Source of the DNA: an uncultured Clostridia bacterium
GTDB taxonomy: Bacteria > Bacillota > Clostridia > Peptostreptococcales > Anaerovoracaceae
NCBI GenBank assembly: GCA_937928455.1
Contig: CALFUG010000177.1
Coordinates: forward strand, 1-25,012
DNA length: 25,012 nt
Reading direction: 5' to 3'
Within the stretch, counting starts at the first letter, position 1. The number at the start of each line of letters is the position of its first letter. A program made the position numbers and the translations under genes. A model generated the notes under the pieces. That model worked only from the letters and a program-made list of their open reading frames with translations, searched no databases and was not told the DNA's origin. Positions 16,035 through 23,213 of the stretch are shown in pieces.

Positions 16035-16895
16035 TTAGGCGGAGTGGGTTTTTATATAGTCTCGGATTTTATAGATAATCTCTTCTCCGTCGGACTCCGG
16101 GCCCCCGTTATGGACCTCATGGTAAATCCCGGGCAGTTCCTCCAATCGGCTACTGGTTGGTTCCTCATGAGAAATCACCGCGCGAGCACCTTCTACATCA
16201 CAGAGACGGTCTTGGATTCCGTGAAGAATAAGCAATGGCTTTCCCTCGGCCAAAAATGGTCCCGTCAAGGTGCCCTTTGCCAATTGATCTGCGATGGAAA
16301 AACCGTCATGGGCCGTTTCTGCCGATATAAATCCATGTACCAGGGGATCTCTCGTATATTCTCCTACCGACTTCTGATTGCCCAATACAGCGGCATCAAT
16401 GTTGGAACGGAATTGGGCCGAAGGCACTATTTTTGATAGAATCCCCGCCATTTTTTTCAGAATAGGAGATACCGGTTTTACTAGGAATATCCAAGGAGCT
16501 GTGACAAGGTAGGCCACCGGGCGGTTTGCCAGGATACCTCTCACACGATAATCCAAGACCATATTGGCCCCCATACTATGTCCATACAATATGACAGGTA
16601 CACCCATATACCGTTTTTCCGCCTCCACTATCAGGCAGTCCACATCACGCAACACCTTGTTTCGAGGCGCCCCATGGCCCCTTTTGCCGGGAGATTTCCC
16701 ATGACCCCGTAAATCCATAGACAAAACAGCAATATTTGCTTGGTTTAAAATTCCCGCCACTCGATCATATCTTCCCGCATATTCGCCGATTCCATGTACG
16801 ATTACCGCTACCTGTTCCGGTTCTTTTACCGGCCAGAGATATGCTCGTAGCCATAGTTTTCCTTCTTCCACTTCCAAATCAAATTCTTCCCACAT
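16035..16895 (-). CDS. Alpha/beta hydrolase, monoacylglycerol lipase-like (PldB family)
   Basis: 286-residue serine hydrolase of the COG2267 lysophospholipase/monoglyceride lipase type; no signal peptide, so cytosolic. The oxyanion-side HGIGEYAGRYD (34-44), the DLRGHGKSPGKRGH stretch typical of monoglyceride lipases, the nucleophile elbow GHSMG (S107), D229 (HGIQDRLCD) and H259 (GIYHEVHNG) form a complete triad. The start has AGGAGG upstream. It leads a two-gene unit with the iron-sulfur protein. I see no convincing promoter in the 150-base gap shared with the small plus-strand gene. Substrate unknown. Confidence 0.88.
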   Translation of the reverse strand: MWEEFDLEVEEGKLWLRAYLWPVKEPEQVAVIVHGIGEYAGRYDRVAGILNQANIAVLSMDLRGHGKSPGKRGHGAPRNKVLRDVDCLIVEAEKRYMGVPVILYGHSMGANMVLDYRVRGILANRPVAYLVTAPWIFLVKPVSPILKKMAGILSKIVPSAQFRSNIDAAVLGNQKSVGEYTRDPLVHGFISAETAHDGFSIADQLAKGTLTGPFLAEGKPLLILHGIQDRLCDVEGARAVISHEEPTSSRLEELPGIYHEVHNGGPESDGEEIIYKIRDYIKTHSA

Positions 16896-16964
16896 GATTT
16901 CCTCCTATGCTTGGATCTATCCTTACATTCTATTTCGTTCATTTCCGAGTCTTTTCACCCATCC

Positions 16965-16993
16965 TTGACGATTTCCATTATTTACCGTATACT
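16965..16993 (+). promoter_or_regulatory. Strong sigma-A type promoter for the small CxxC gene
   Basis: -35 TTGACG (16965-16970), a 17-base spacer, -10 TATACT (16988-16993); ten of twelve positions match consensus. Predicted start near 17000, leaving a leader of about 48 bases before the ATG at 17048. Confidence 0.75.
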
Positions 16994-17047
16994 GAGTACA
17001 TCGAGGTTAGCCTTTGCGAATAAAAATGAATATGAAGGAGGATCGTC

Positions 17048-17173
17048 ATGCAAAAGCATAAGTGCCGACTATGTCAAAGGGTGAGATTGTCCCGAAGGGT
17101 TGCGGGTGGCTACATTTGTGAAGATTGTACAAAGTATGTCAAAAACTACTATCAAGATCCGAAAATCGAATGA
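17048..17173 (+). CDS. 41-residue CxxC...CxxC zinc-ribbon-like small protein, possibly Gin/CsfB-like
   Basis: A short basic protein: MQKHKCRLCQRV at the start and GGYICEDCTKYVKNYY later, with C6-x2-C9-x14-C24-x2-C27, the pattern of a single structural zinc site. An excellent ribosome-binding site (AAGGAGG, seven bases before the ATG), a near-consensus promoter and a perfect terminator support it as a real transcribed gene. The cysteine spacing and the aromatic-I-C-x-D/E-C second half resemble Gin (CsfB), the sporulation inhibitor of sigma-G, but Gin is longer and the promoter here looks vegetative, so this is only a suggestion. It converges with rluD with an 11-base gap. Confidence 0.75.
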   Translation: MQKHKCRLCQRVRLSRRVAGGYICEDCTKYVKNYYQDPKIE

Positions 17174-17184
17174 ATCCTTGCTTC

Positions 17185-18144
17185 CTATAATAAATTTCCC
17201 GCTGAGGCTCTCTGCCTCAGCTTTTTTAATACCTCTTGGAAAGAATCCGGTAAAGGACTATCAAACTCCACACGTTCTCCTGTTTTGGGATGATCAAAAC
17301 CCAATTTTTTGGCATGCAACACCTGCCCCTCTACTGAAATGCTGCCTTTCTTCGGTCCGTATAGAGTGTCCCCCAACAGTGGATGTTTTATGTGAGCCAT
17401 GTGCACTCGAATCTGATGGGTCCTTCCCGTCTCCAGCTCAACTTCGACGTAGGTGAATCCGCCAAAACGTTCCAGCACCTTGTAGTGGGTTACCGCTTTT
17501 CTCCCGCCGGTAGGTAGTACCTTTTGTCGTAACCGATTTGTGGGATCCCTCCCAATATTTCCTTCAATGGTTCCCTTATCTTCCTTGATATTATGATATA
17601 CAACGGCATGATAAATCCTGGTAATAGAGTGAATTTCCAACTGTTTTGCCAGCTTCCGGTGGGCCTCGTCGGTTTTGGCGACCATTAACAGACCACTGGT
17701 ATCTTTGTCGATTCGATGGACGATTCCAGGCCGAATGGTCCCGTTGATGGTGCTAAGGTGACCTTGGCAATGATGCAAAATTCCATTCACCAAGGTGTGG
17801 TCCTGATTGCCCGGTGCTGGATGCACCACCATGCCCTTGGGTTTATTTACCACCATAATCCAATCGTCCTCGTATACGATATCCAGAGGAATATCCTGAG
17901 GTAACACAAACCATTCCTTGGGGGCAGGTATCTCTAATGTCAACACATCCCCTTCCGCTACTTTTTCCTTCTTGGTTTTGATAGTCTGACCATTTCGGAA
18001 TCCACCGCCATCTTCCAACAGCCTTTGGATATAATTGCGGGACAACTCCGGAATCATAGTAGAAAGGACCACGTCAACACGGGTCCCATCCATTTCCTCG
18101 TCCATAATCAATTGTATTTCTTTATTCTTGTTGTTCTCGTTCAT
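17185..18144 (-). CDS. rluD: 23S rRNA pseudouridine synthase, RluD family
   Basis: RluA/RluD-family enzyme that isomerises uridines in 23S rRNA. About 319 residues: an N-terminal S4 RNA-binding domain (about 10-75), then the catalytic domain with PGIVHRIDKDTSGLLMVAK (catalytic Asp D146), VELETGRTHQIRVHMAHI and HPLLGDTLYG. I chose ATG 18144 (GGATGGGG upstream), overlapping the end of lspA by 23 bases; an in-frame ATG at 18168 gives a longer overlap. The C-terminal codons double as the terminator of the opposing small gene. In Firmicutes the lspA-adjacent copy is often called ylyB; exact target sites are not deducible. Confidence 0.92.
   Translation of the reverse strand: MNENNKNKEIQLIMDEEMDGTRVDVVLSTMIPELSRNYIQRLLEDGGGFRNGQTIKTKKEKVAEGDVLTLEIPAPKEWFVLPQDIPLDIVYEDDWIMVVNKPKGMVVHPAPGNQDHTLVNGILHHCQGHLSTINGTIRPGIVHRIDKDTSGLLMVAKTDEAHRKLAKQLEIHSITRIYHAVVYHNIKEDKGTIEGNIGRDPTNRLRQKVLPTGGRKAVTHYKVLERFGGFTYVEVELETGRTHQIRVHMAHIKHPLLGDTLYGPKKGSISVEGQVLHAKKLGFDHPKTGERVEFDSPLPDSFQEVLKKLRQRASAGNLL
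17201..17227 (+). terminator. Rho-independent terminator of the small plus-strand gene, inside the rluD 3' coding end
   Basis: GCTGAGGC (17201-17208) and GCCTCAGC (17214-17221) form a perfect 8-bp stem with a TCTCT loop, followed by six T (17222-17227). The T-run is only on the plus strand; on the minus strand the hairpin is followed by GGGAAATT, so it serves the plus-strand gene. It lies entirely within rluD codons (RQRASA). Confidence 0.85.
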
Positions 18145-18580
18145 GGTGTTTCCCCATCCAAAAAACATTGATAATCATCATCCCACAACCGGCAACCACG
18201 GCCATATCTGCCACATTGAACACCGGCCAAATTTGAAAATCAAAAAAATCCACTACGTACCCCAATCGGATTCGATCCAGCAGGTTCCCCACACCACCGC
18301 CGATAATGAAAGCCAACGATAGCAGCATGCTCCAATGTTCTTCGTGAAGCTTCCGAATGAGATAAATTACCAGAAATATCAAAACCAGAGACGTCAAGGC
18401 AATTAATAGTCCCCGCTGCCCCTGAAACTGGGAAAAGGCAGCCCCCGTATTCCGCACGAAGGTAATATGAAAAATCCCCGGCAGGATGGGGTGGGTCTCG
18501 CCGGGAGTCATGGATTGATATATGAACCATTTTGTAATCTGATCTAGAACAATCACAAACAAGATGAGTATATAGTACAT
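18122..18580 (-). CDS. lspA: Lipoprotein signal peptidase (signal peptidase II)
   Basis: Membrane aspartyl protease that removes signal peptides from diacylglyceryl-modified prolipoproteins. 152 residues with four hydrophobic helices. Conserved blocks: DQITKW (13-18), FVRNTGAAFS (41-50), and the catalytic region GNLLDRIRLGYVVDFF...FNVADM with D111 and D125. The start has AAGGAATG upstream. It lies 16 bases after divIVA and overlaps rluD; the lspA-rluD pairing is standard in Firmicutes. Confidence 0.96.
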   Translation of the reverse strand: MYYILILFVIVLDQITKWFIYQSMTPGETHPILPGIFHITFVRNTGAAFSQFQGQRGLLIALTSLVLIFLVIYLIRKLHEEHWSMLLSLAFIIGGGVGNLLDRIRLGYVVDFFDFQIWPVFNVADMAVVAGCGMMIINVFWMGKHHEREQQE

Positions 18581-18596
18581 AAAAGAGTCATTCCTT

Positions 18597-19184
18597 TCAG
18601 TCCTGCGAACCGATAATCAAGGTTTTCTCCAAATCCAAGGATTTTTTTTCTTCCTTGGTTTTCTTGGAAGACCCCTTTGGATTCTGCGTAACTTCCATTT
18701 CCTTCATCGGCAAATCCGACATGCCCAACTCCTCGAAAAGCTCCAGGCTCAGGGTGTCAAAACGCTCCAATTCGGACTCCAACAAGCTCTTGTAACGAGC
18801 TTGGAACTTTTTAAATCGACCATGCAAAGCCTCATTTTCCTCCGTAAGCCGCTCCACAGATTCTTTGGCCTCTCGAAGCACCAATTCCGCATCCAATTCC
18901 GCATTTTTTAGCAGGATTTCAGCGCGGCGCTCTGCCGATGCAGAAATATCACCCATCAAAGACTTGGCCGCCTCCAAGGTTTCCAACACCGCATTCTCCG
19001 TGCTACTGTATCTTACCAACTCCGCTTTCAGCCGATCCACTTCTGTTTTCAGCTTATCGTTTTCCAAAAGCATGGCCTCATAGTCCATGGTAATTACATC
19101 CAAAAATTCATCTACTGCATCTTCTTTATAGCCTCGAACGGCTTTGGGAAATTCTTTTTCCTGAATATCCAGGGGGGTTATCAT
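18597..19184 (-). CDS. divIVA: DivIVA-family cell division/polarity protein
   Basis: Binds curved membranes at poles and septa and recruits division or sporulation partners. 195 residues. The N-terminal membrane-binding domain includes TPLDIQEKEFPKAVRGYKED and VDEFLDVI (the typical YxxxEVDxFL position). The rest is a long coiled coil (about 35-155) ending in a Lys/Glu-rich tail. It starts six bases after sepF ends, with the GGAGG overlapping the sepF stop. Neighbouring sepF and yggS mark the usual division cluster. Confidence 0.94.
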   Translation of the reverse strand: MITPLDIQEKEFPKAVRGYKEDAVDEFLDVITMDYEAMLLENDKLKTEVDRLKAELVRYSSTENAVLETLEAAKSLMGDISASAERRAEILLKNAELDAELVLREAKESVERLTEENEALHGRFKKFQARYKSLLESELERFDTLSLELFEELGMSDLPMKEMEVTQNPKGSSKKTKEEKKSLDLEKTLIIGSQD

Positions 19185-19190
19185 GTTCTG

Positions 19191-19730
19191 TTACCTCCAC
19201 AAGCTTTTTGGGTTACCCGCAAAATCAATGGCCTTATGCTCAATATTCGCGGAAATATCCACGTTTTCAGGAGCGAAAACAAAAATATTATTGGCAACCT
19301 TTTGCACATTTCCATTGAGAGCATAGGTGGCACCACTTAAAAAATCAAATATCTTACGGGCCGTATCGCTTTCTATTTTCTCCAGGTTAATAATAACCGG
19401 TTTTCTGCTTTTTAAATTGTCCACCAAACGGGGACACTCATCAAAACTATTGGGCTCAATCACCACTAGTTTAAATGGGTTGGTAACTCCAATTCCTTGG
19501 GTTTTTACACCAGAACTATACCCGGGAGCTCCCTTGTTTTCGCCGGAACTACTCCGACCTTCACCCCTGGATGAAGCCGAAGACGATACGGACACTTGCT
19601 CCGGTTTTTTTGCTTCGAAAGAATTGGGTTTGCGGTTCAGCTCCGCCATGGCTTTTTGCACCTCTTCTTCTGGAACATCTTCTATTTCTTCAATTCCAAC
19701 CAACTCTTTCAGGCTTTTTAAAAGACCCAT
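19191..19730 (-). CDS. sepF: Cell division protein SepF
   Basis: Membrane-tethering partner of FtsZ that supports septum assembly. 179 residues. The N-terminal amphipathic anchor MGLLKSLKELVG is followed by a low-complexity Ser/Gly linker (about 45-70) and the globular domain with SFDECPRLVDNLKSRKPVIINLE and DFLSGATYALNG, typical of SepF. ATG 19730 is seven bases after AGGAGG; the in-frame ATG at 19736 is too close to it. It follows yggS by 11 bases. Confidence 0.95.
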   Translation of the reverse strand: MGLLKSLKELVGIEEIEDVPEEEVQKAMAELNRKPNSFEAKKPEQVSVSSSASSRGEGRSSSGENKGAPGYSSGVKTQGIGVTNPFKLVVIEPNSFDECPRLVDNLKSRKPVIINLEKIESDTARKIFDFLSGATYALNGNVQKVANNIFVFAPENVDISANIEHKAIDFAGNPKSLWR

Positions 19731-19741
19731 TCCCATACCTC

Positions 19742-20452
19742 CTATTGTGATGTCAAATTACTGTAGTCTCTTTCACCGAAAATTGCCGTTCCGATTCTTA
19801 CGATGTTCGCTCCTTCCGATATGGCCACCGAATAATCATGGGACATTCCCATGGATAAATATTTCATTTCTAAATGGGGCTCTGTCCATTCCTGCATCTG
19901 CCGGTATAGCTTCCCCACCTGTCGAAAATACGGCCTCACTTCCTCCGGATCTTCCGCAAAGGGTGCAATCAGCATCAATCCCTTAATTCGGATATTGGGG
20001 CACTCTTCCAGAATGTTTTTCGCCAACAAAATCGTCTCATCCACCGGAACACCGAACTTACTCTCCTCCAAAGCCGGATTAACCTGGATTAAAATGTTCA
20101 TTTCCAAAGAGTGCTGTTCACATCTCCGTTGGATTTCCCGGGCCAGTTTTAAGCTGTCCACACTATGTATCAGGAATACCTTATCTATTATGTATTTTAC
20201 CTTGTTTGTCTGTAAATGTCCAATCAAATGCCATCGGCAAGAGGCCACGTAATCGTACTTGTCCAAGATTTCTTGCACCTTGTTTTCTCCGATATCCGTC
20301 ACTCCACAAGCGATGGCCTGGTTGATTTCCTCAGAGGTTCTTGTTTTCGTCACCGCACACAAAAGTATTTCTTCCGGTTCTCTACCGGCCTGCTTGGCCG
20401 CCTCTCGGATCCCATTCTGGACCGTTATCAGATTTCCTTCAATGATGTTCAA
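19742..20452 (-). CDS. yggS: YggS-family pyridoxal phosphate homeostasis protein
   Basis: Single-domain PLP-binding TIM barrel (YggS/PROSC, YlmE in Bacillus) involved in vitamin B6 and amino-acid balance. 236 residues. The PLP lysine is in CAVTKTRT (K36); GENKVQE, WHLIGHLQTNK, SMGMSHDY and RIGTAIFG are the other family blocks. It begins with TTG (20452), overlapping the stop of the HlyD-like gene by four bases (TTGA); GAGGA lies upstream and no nearby ATG fits, so TTG is likely genuine. Located directly before sepF, as usual in Firmicutes. Confidence 0.94.
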   Translation of the reverse strand: MNIIEGNLITVQNGIREAAKQAGREPEEILLCAVTKTRTSEEINQAIACGVTDIGENKVQEILDKYDYVASCRWHLIGHLQTNKVKYIIDKVFLIHSVDSLKLAREIQRRCEQHSLEMNILIQVNPALEESKFGVPVDETILLAKNILEECPNIRIKGLMLIAPFAEDPEEVRPYFRQVGKLYRQMQEWTEPHLEMKYLSMGMSHDYSVAISEGANIVRIGTAIFGERDYSNLTSQ

Positions 20453-21420
20453 TTTGGTTTCCTCACAATCGTGTCATAAATATCCACCGTATTTATTTTT
20501 TCTCCGTTCTCGTTGGTATAGGACTCCACAGCAATACAGCTCTGTTCTCCATCGGTTGCCAAAACCTTGACGGGGGTAAATACCTTTTCTTCTCTCTTAT
20601 TGATTACATACACCCCCAGCTGTTCTTCCTCTTTTATGATAGCGTCGTTGGGAAGAATAATGCCTCTATAATCACTGGTCAGCACTGTGGCTCCCACTTT
20701 TCGCTTCATCGCGAAGTCCTCATAGAAACGATTGGTGGAAAGAATCACCTTCCATTTTTCCCCTTCCGGCAATATGTTGCTGACCACAGCCCGTACTTCC
20801 CCTTTGGGCAAATAGACGGTCACCGTCTTCCCCGGCTCATATTTGGACACCCGGCCCGAATCCACCCAGGTCATCATATACCACTGATTGTTTCGACACA
20901 CTTTATATAAAGGCTCCTGCATCAAAGCATCTTCTCTCACCAGATTCACCGGTTCCGGCAAGGGGATGGGAAGGCTTTCATATGGGAAGGCTTCCATGGT
21001 GTCCGGTCTTAAGATAGATTCCATCCCGTCCACATAGTAGCTGAGAATGCCGCCGTATTCCACCTGATAATTGCCTTGAATGGCCAATCCATTGCCGATT
21101 CTCTCTTTCAATTCATCATAGATGCCCGTATCTTCCCGGGAGATGGCTTCCTCGTGGATTTCCAGTACCGCAGCTCCTTTACGGACCATTTCATTCTGAC
21201 CTAGGTAGTAATTAATTTTCCCGGTACCCGCCGCCAAGTAAACCGTTTCTTCCCGTACAATGTAAAAATCCGCGTCATCGGTGACCTGAAAGGTTCCATA
21301 CTCCGCGGTAAATGTCTTGGTTAACATATCCGAAATCCCTGGGATCAAATAGATCACCGTGCCCAAACCTACCGCTACCACAAGAAAAATCACCAGTAGG
21401 ATATTACGTTTCACATTCAT
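20449..21420 (-). CDS. HlyD-like membrane-anchored protein of the division cluster
   Basis: 323 residues. One N-terminal transmembrane helix (about 7-27, NILLVIFLVVAVGLGTVIYL) is followed by an extracellular part resembling HlyD/membrane-fusion adaptors: beta-barrel-like halves around residues 40-95 and 205-320, with YRGIILPNDAIIKEEEQLGVYVI near the end typical of the C-terminal barrel. No ABC or RND transporter lies next to it, so an efflux role is not supported here. Genes of this type occur next to yggS-sepF in clostridia, which suggests an envelope or division role (inference). The start overlaps the end of trmD by 17 bases, with AGAAGG six bases upstream. Confidence 0.75.
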   Translation of the reverse strand: MNVKRNILLVIFLVVAVGLGTVIYLIPGISDMLTKTFTAEYGTFQVTDDADFYIVREETVYLAAGTGKINYYLGQNEMVRKGAAVLEIHEEAISREDTGIYDELKERIGNGLAIQGNYQVEYGGILSYYVDGMESILRPDTMEAFPYESLPIPLPEPVNLVREDALMQEPLYKVCRNNQWYMMTWVDSGRVSKYEPGKTVTVYLPKGEVRAVVSNILPEGEKWKVILSTNRFYEDFAMKRKVGATVLTSDYRGIILPNDAIIKEEEQLGVYVINKREEKVFTPVKVLATDGEQSCIAVESYTNENGEKINTVDIYDTIVRKPN

Positions 21421-22153
21421 TTTGAACCTTCTTCAGGATTTTTTGCTGTTCTTTGGAAAGAGAGGGTCCTTTTTCCAGAATAAATTTCAAGAATAAATCC
21501 GGACGTCTTTCCATGGTTAATCGCAATGATTGTTCCAATTTCCAGTTTTCAATAAAACGGTGGTTCCCATTCAACAACACCTCCGGCACCGGATAACCTT
21601 CATAGGATCTAGGTTTCGTATATTGAGGGTATTCCAGAAGCCCCATATATATTGATTCCTCGTGAATACTATCCGATGAACCCAATACTCCGGGCACAAA
21701 ACGAGCCAATGCATCTAACAAAATCATAGCGGGAAGTTCCCCTCCCGTCAATACATAGTCCCCAATGGAAACCTCTTCCATTTTCCAATGATCCAAAATC
21801 CTTTGGTCAATCCCCTCATAATGGCCGCATAGTAAAAATACTTCTTCCTCATTGGCCAATCTTTCCAAATACTCTTGATCCAACAAACGGCCTTTGGGGG
21901 ATAAATAGACCATGGGCTTTCCTTCTCCACCCAGATCTCGCAAAGCATCAAAAACAGGCTGGGCCGCCATCACCATTCCGGCGCCCCCGCCAAAGGGAGT
22001 GTCATCCACTTTACGATGCTTGTCCTTGCTATAATCCCGAATATTGGTCACCCGAATATCCAGCACGCCTTTTTCCACGGCTTTTCCGAGAATACTGCTA
22101 TTTATAATCCCTTCCAACATTTCAGGAAACAAGGTTAATACGTGAATCACCAT
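21404..22153 (-). CDS. trmD: tRNA (guanine37-N1)-methyltransferase
   Basis: SPOUT-class enzyme making m1G37 in tRNA, which prevents +1 frameshifting. 249 residues. The trefoil-knot SAM site is built from YLSPKGRLLDQ, LCGHYEGIDQR and EVSIGDYVLTGGELP; the N-terminus MVIHVLTLFPEML and DDTPFGGGAGMVM are diagnostic. The ATG directly follows the rimM stop (TAA ATG), and the 3' end overlaps the HlyD-like gene. The rplS gene that usually follows trmD is not present here. Confidence 0.97.
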   Translation of the reverse strand: MVIHVLTLFPEMLEGIINSSILGKAVEKGVLDIRVTNIRDYSKDKHRKVDDTPFGGGAGMVMAAQPVFDALRDLGGEGKPMVYLSPKGRLLDQEYLERLANEEEVFLLCGHYEGIDQRILDHWKMEEVSIGDYVLTGGELPAMILLDALARFVPGVLGSSDSIHEESIYMGLLEYPQYTKPRSYEGYPVPEVLLNGNHRFIENWKLEQSLRLTMERRPDLFLKFILEKGPSLSKEQQKILKKVQNECET

Positions 22154-22648
22154 TTACAGATCCATTAATCCTTCCGGTGGGTCTACCACCATTCGGCCCT
22201 TCTTCAAATCAATCTCTAATACAAATTCGGAAACGGCCGGAAGAAGAAAGCTTCCTTCCCCCGTATCGATTTCATACAAATCCTGGGCCGCCCCTTTTAT
22301 GACATCCTTCAACTGTCCCAATGGAGTCCCTTCTCTTCGGTACACAGAAATACCGATCAGGTCCCGGATATAGTAGGTATCCTCCGGCAGGTCCTCCAGC
22401 TCCTCTGCGGAAAAAAACACATCCTCGCCCCGACGTTTTTCGCCCTCTTCCGGACTGTCAATTCCCCTCAGCTTGAGGATGGCAGTGTTTTTATGAAAAC
22501 GCACATTCTCCACATCAAAAGATTCCTCGCCCACAAAAACCTGAGAAAGTCGTTGAAATCTTTCCAGGCTCTCCGCATAGCTATATACTTTGATTTCTCC
22601 CCGGAGGCCTACCGTATTTACTACTTTTCCGATTATTATTTTATCCAT
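22154..22648 (-). CDS. rimM: Ribosome maturation factor RimM
   Basis: Assists assembly of the 30S head and processing of 16S rRNA. 164 residues. The N-terminal barrel starts IIIGKVVNTVGLRGEIKVYS and the PRC-barrel half contains YYIRDLIGISVY and LLPAVSEFVLEIDLKKGRM. Ends directly at the trmD ATG. Lies 23 bases after khpA; the ylqD gene found here in Bacillus is absent. Confidence 0.96.
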   Translation of the reverse strand: MDKIIIGKVVNTVGLRGEIKVYSYAESLERFQRLSQVFVGEESFDVENVRFHKNTAILKLRGIDSPEEGEKRRGEDVFFSAEELEDLPEDTYYIRDLIGISVYRREGTPLGQLKDVIKGAAQDLYEIDTGEGSFLLPAVSEFVLEIDLKKGRMVVDPPEGLMDL

Positions 22649-22671
22649 TGTTGCGATAACCCAGCCATTTC

Positions 22672-22902
22672 CTACTGCACAATTTCCACTACCACTTTCG
22701 AATTGGATTTATTGGCAGCAGCCTTCACCACTGTCCGGAGAGCCTTGGCAATCCTTCCTTGCTTTCCAATTACTTTGCCCATGTCCTCAGGCGCAACCTT
22801 CAGCTCGATAACAATTGCGGATCTGCCGGCTACTTCTCGCACCTCAACCGCATCGGGATTATCCACCAATGCCTTTGCAATAACTTTCACCAATTCCGTC
22901 AT
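22672..22902 (-). CDS. khpA: KH-domain RNA-binding protein KhpA
   Basis: Small single-KH protein (YlqC in Bacillus) that in other Firmicutes pairs with KhpB and affects cell elongation through RNA binding. 76 residues from ATG 22902, beginning MTELVKVIAKALVDNPDAVE. The KH GxxG loop is VIGKQGRIAKAL (GKQG at 46-49). GTG at 22911 would add three residues; I prefer the ATG because family members begin at the matching position and GGTGAG is upstream. It lies between rpsP and rimM, its conserved place. Confidence 0.93.
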   Translation of the reverse strand: MTELVKVIAKALVDNPDAVEVREVAGRSAIVIELKVAPEDMGKVIGKQGRIAKALRTVVKAAANKSNSKVVVEIVQ

Positions 22903-22925
22903 TCGTCTCACCGCTTTCTCTTATT

Positions 22926-23165
22926 CTATAATACACCTGATTTTTTCATAAGGGCTCTTACCGTTTCCGTCGGTTGTGCACCATTGGCCATCCACTTCTT
23001 GGCCTTTTCTTCATCGATTTCAATCACAGGGGGCTCTGTCATGGGATTGTAAATGCCCACCTCTTCGATGAATTTCCCGTCTCGAGGGCTTCTGGAATCT
23101 GCCACTACTACACGATAGAAGGGCTTTTTGTGAGCACCCATTCTCTTAAGTCTAATTTTTACCAT
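22926..23165 (-). CDS. rpsP: Small ribosomal subunit protein bS16
   Basis: 30S protein S16. 79 residues from ATG 23165, beginning MVKIRLKRMGAHKKPFYRVVV, followed by ADSRSPRDGKFIEEVGIYNP, the family's hallmark. GGAGG lies eight bases before this ATG, which rules out a longer in-frame start at 23180. Located 48 bases after ffh in the conserved ffh-rpsP-khpA-rimM-trmD order. Confidence 0.97.
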   Translation of the reverse strand: MVKIRLKRMGAHKKPFYRVVVADSRSPRDGKFIEEVGIYNPMTEPPVIEIDEEKAKKWMANGAQPTETVRALMKKSGVL

Positions 23166-23213
23166 TGTTTTTTCCTCCATAGAATTGTTTTGTTTTTATA
23201 AAAAGGGCACCTG

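Noticed and set aside
17026..17061. Eleven-codon upstream frame overlapping the start of the small CxxC gene
   Set aside because: No ribosome-binding site of its own; it simply includes the AAGGAGG of the real gene as codons. Regulation by it is possible but unsupported.
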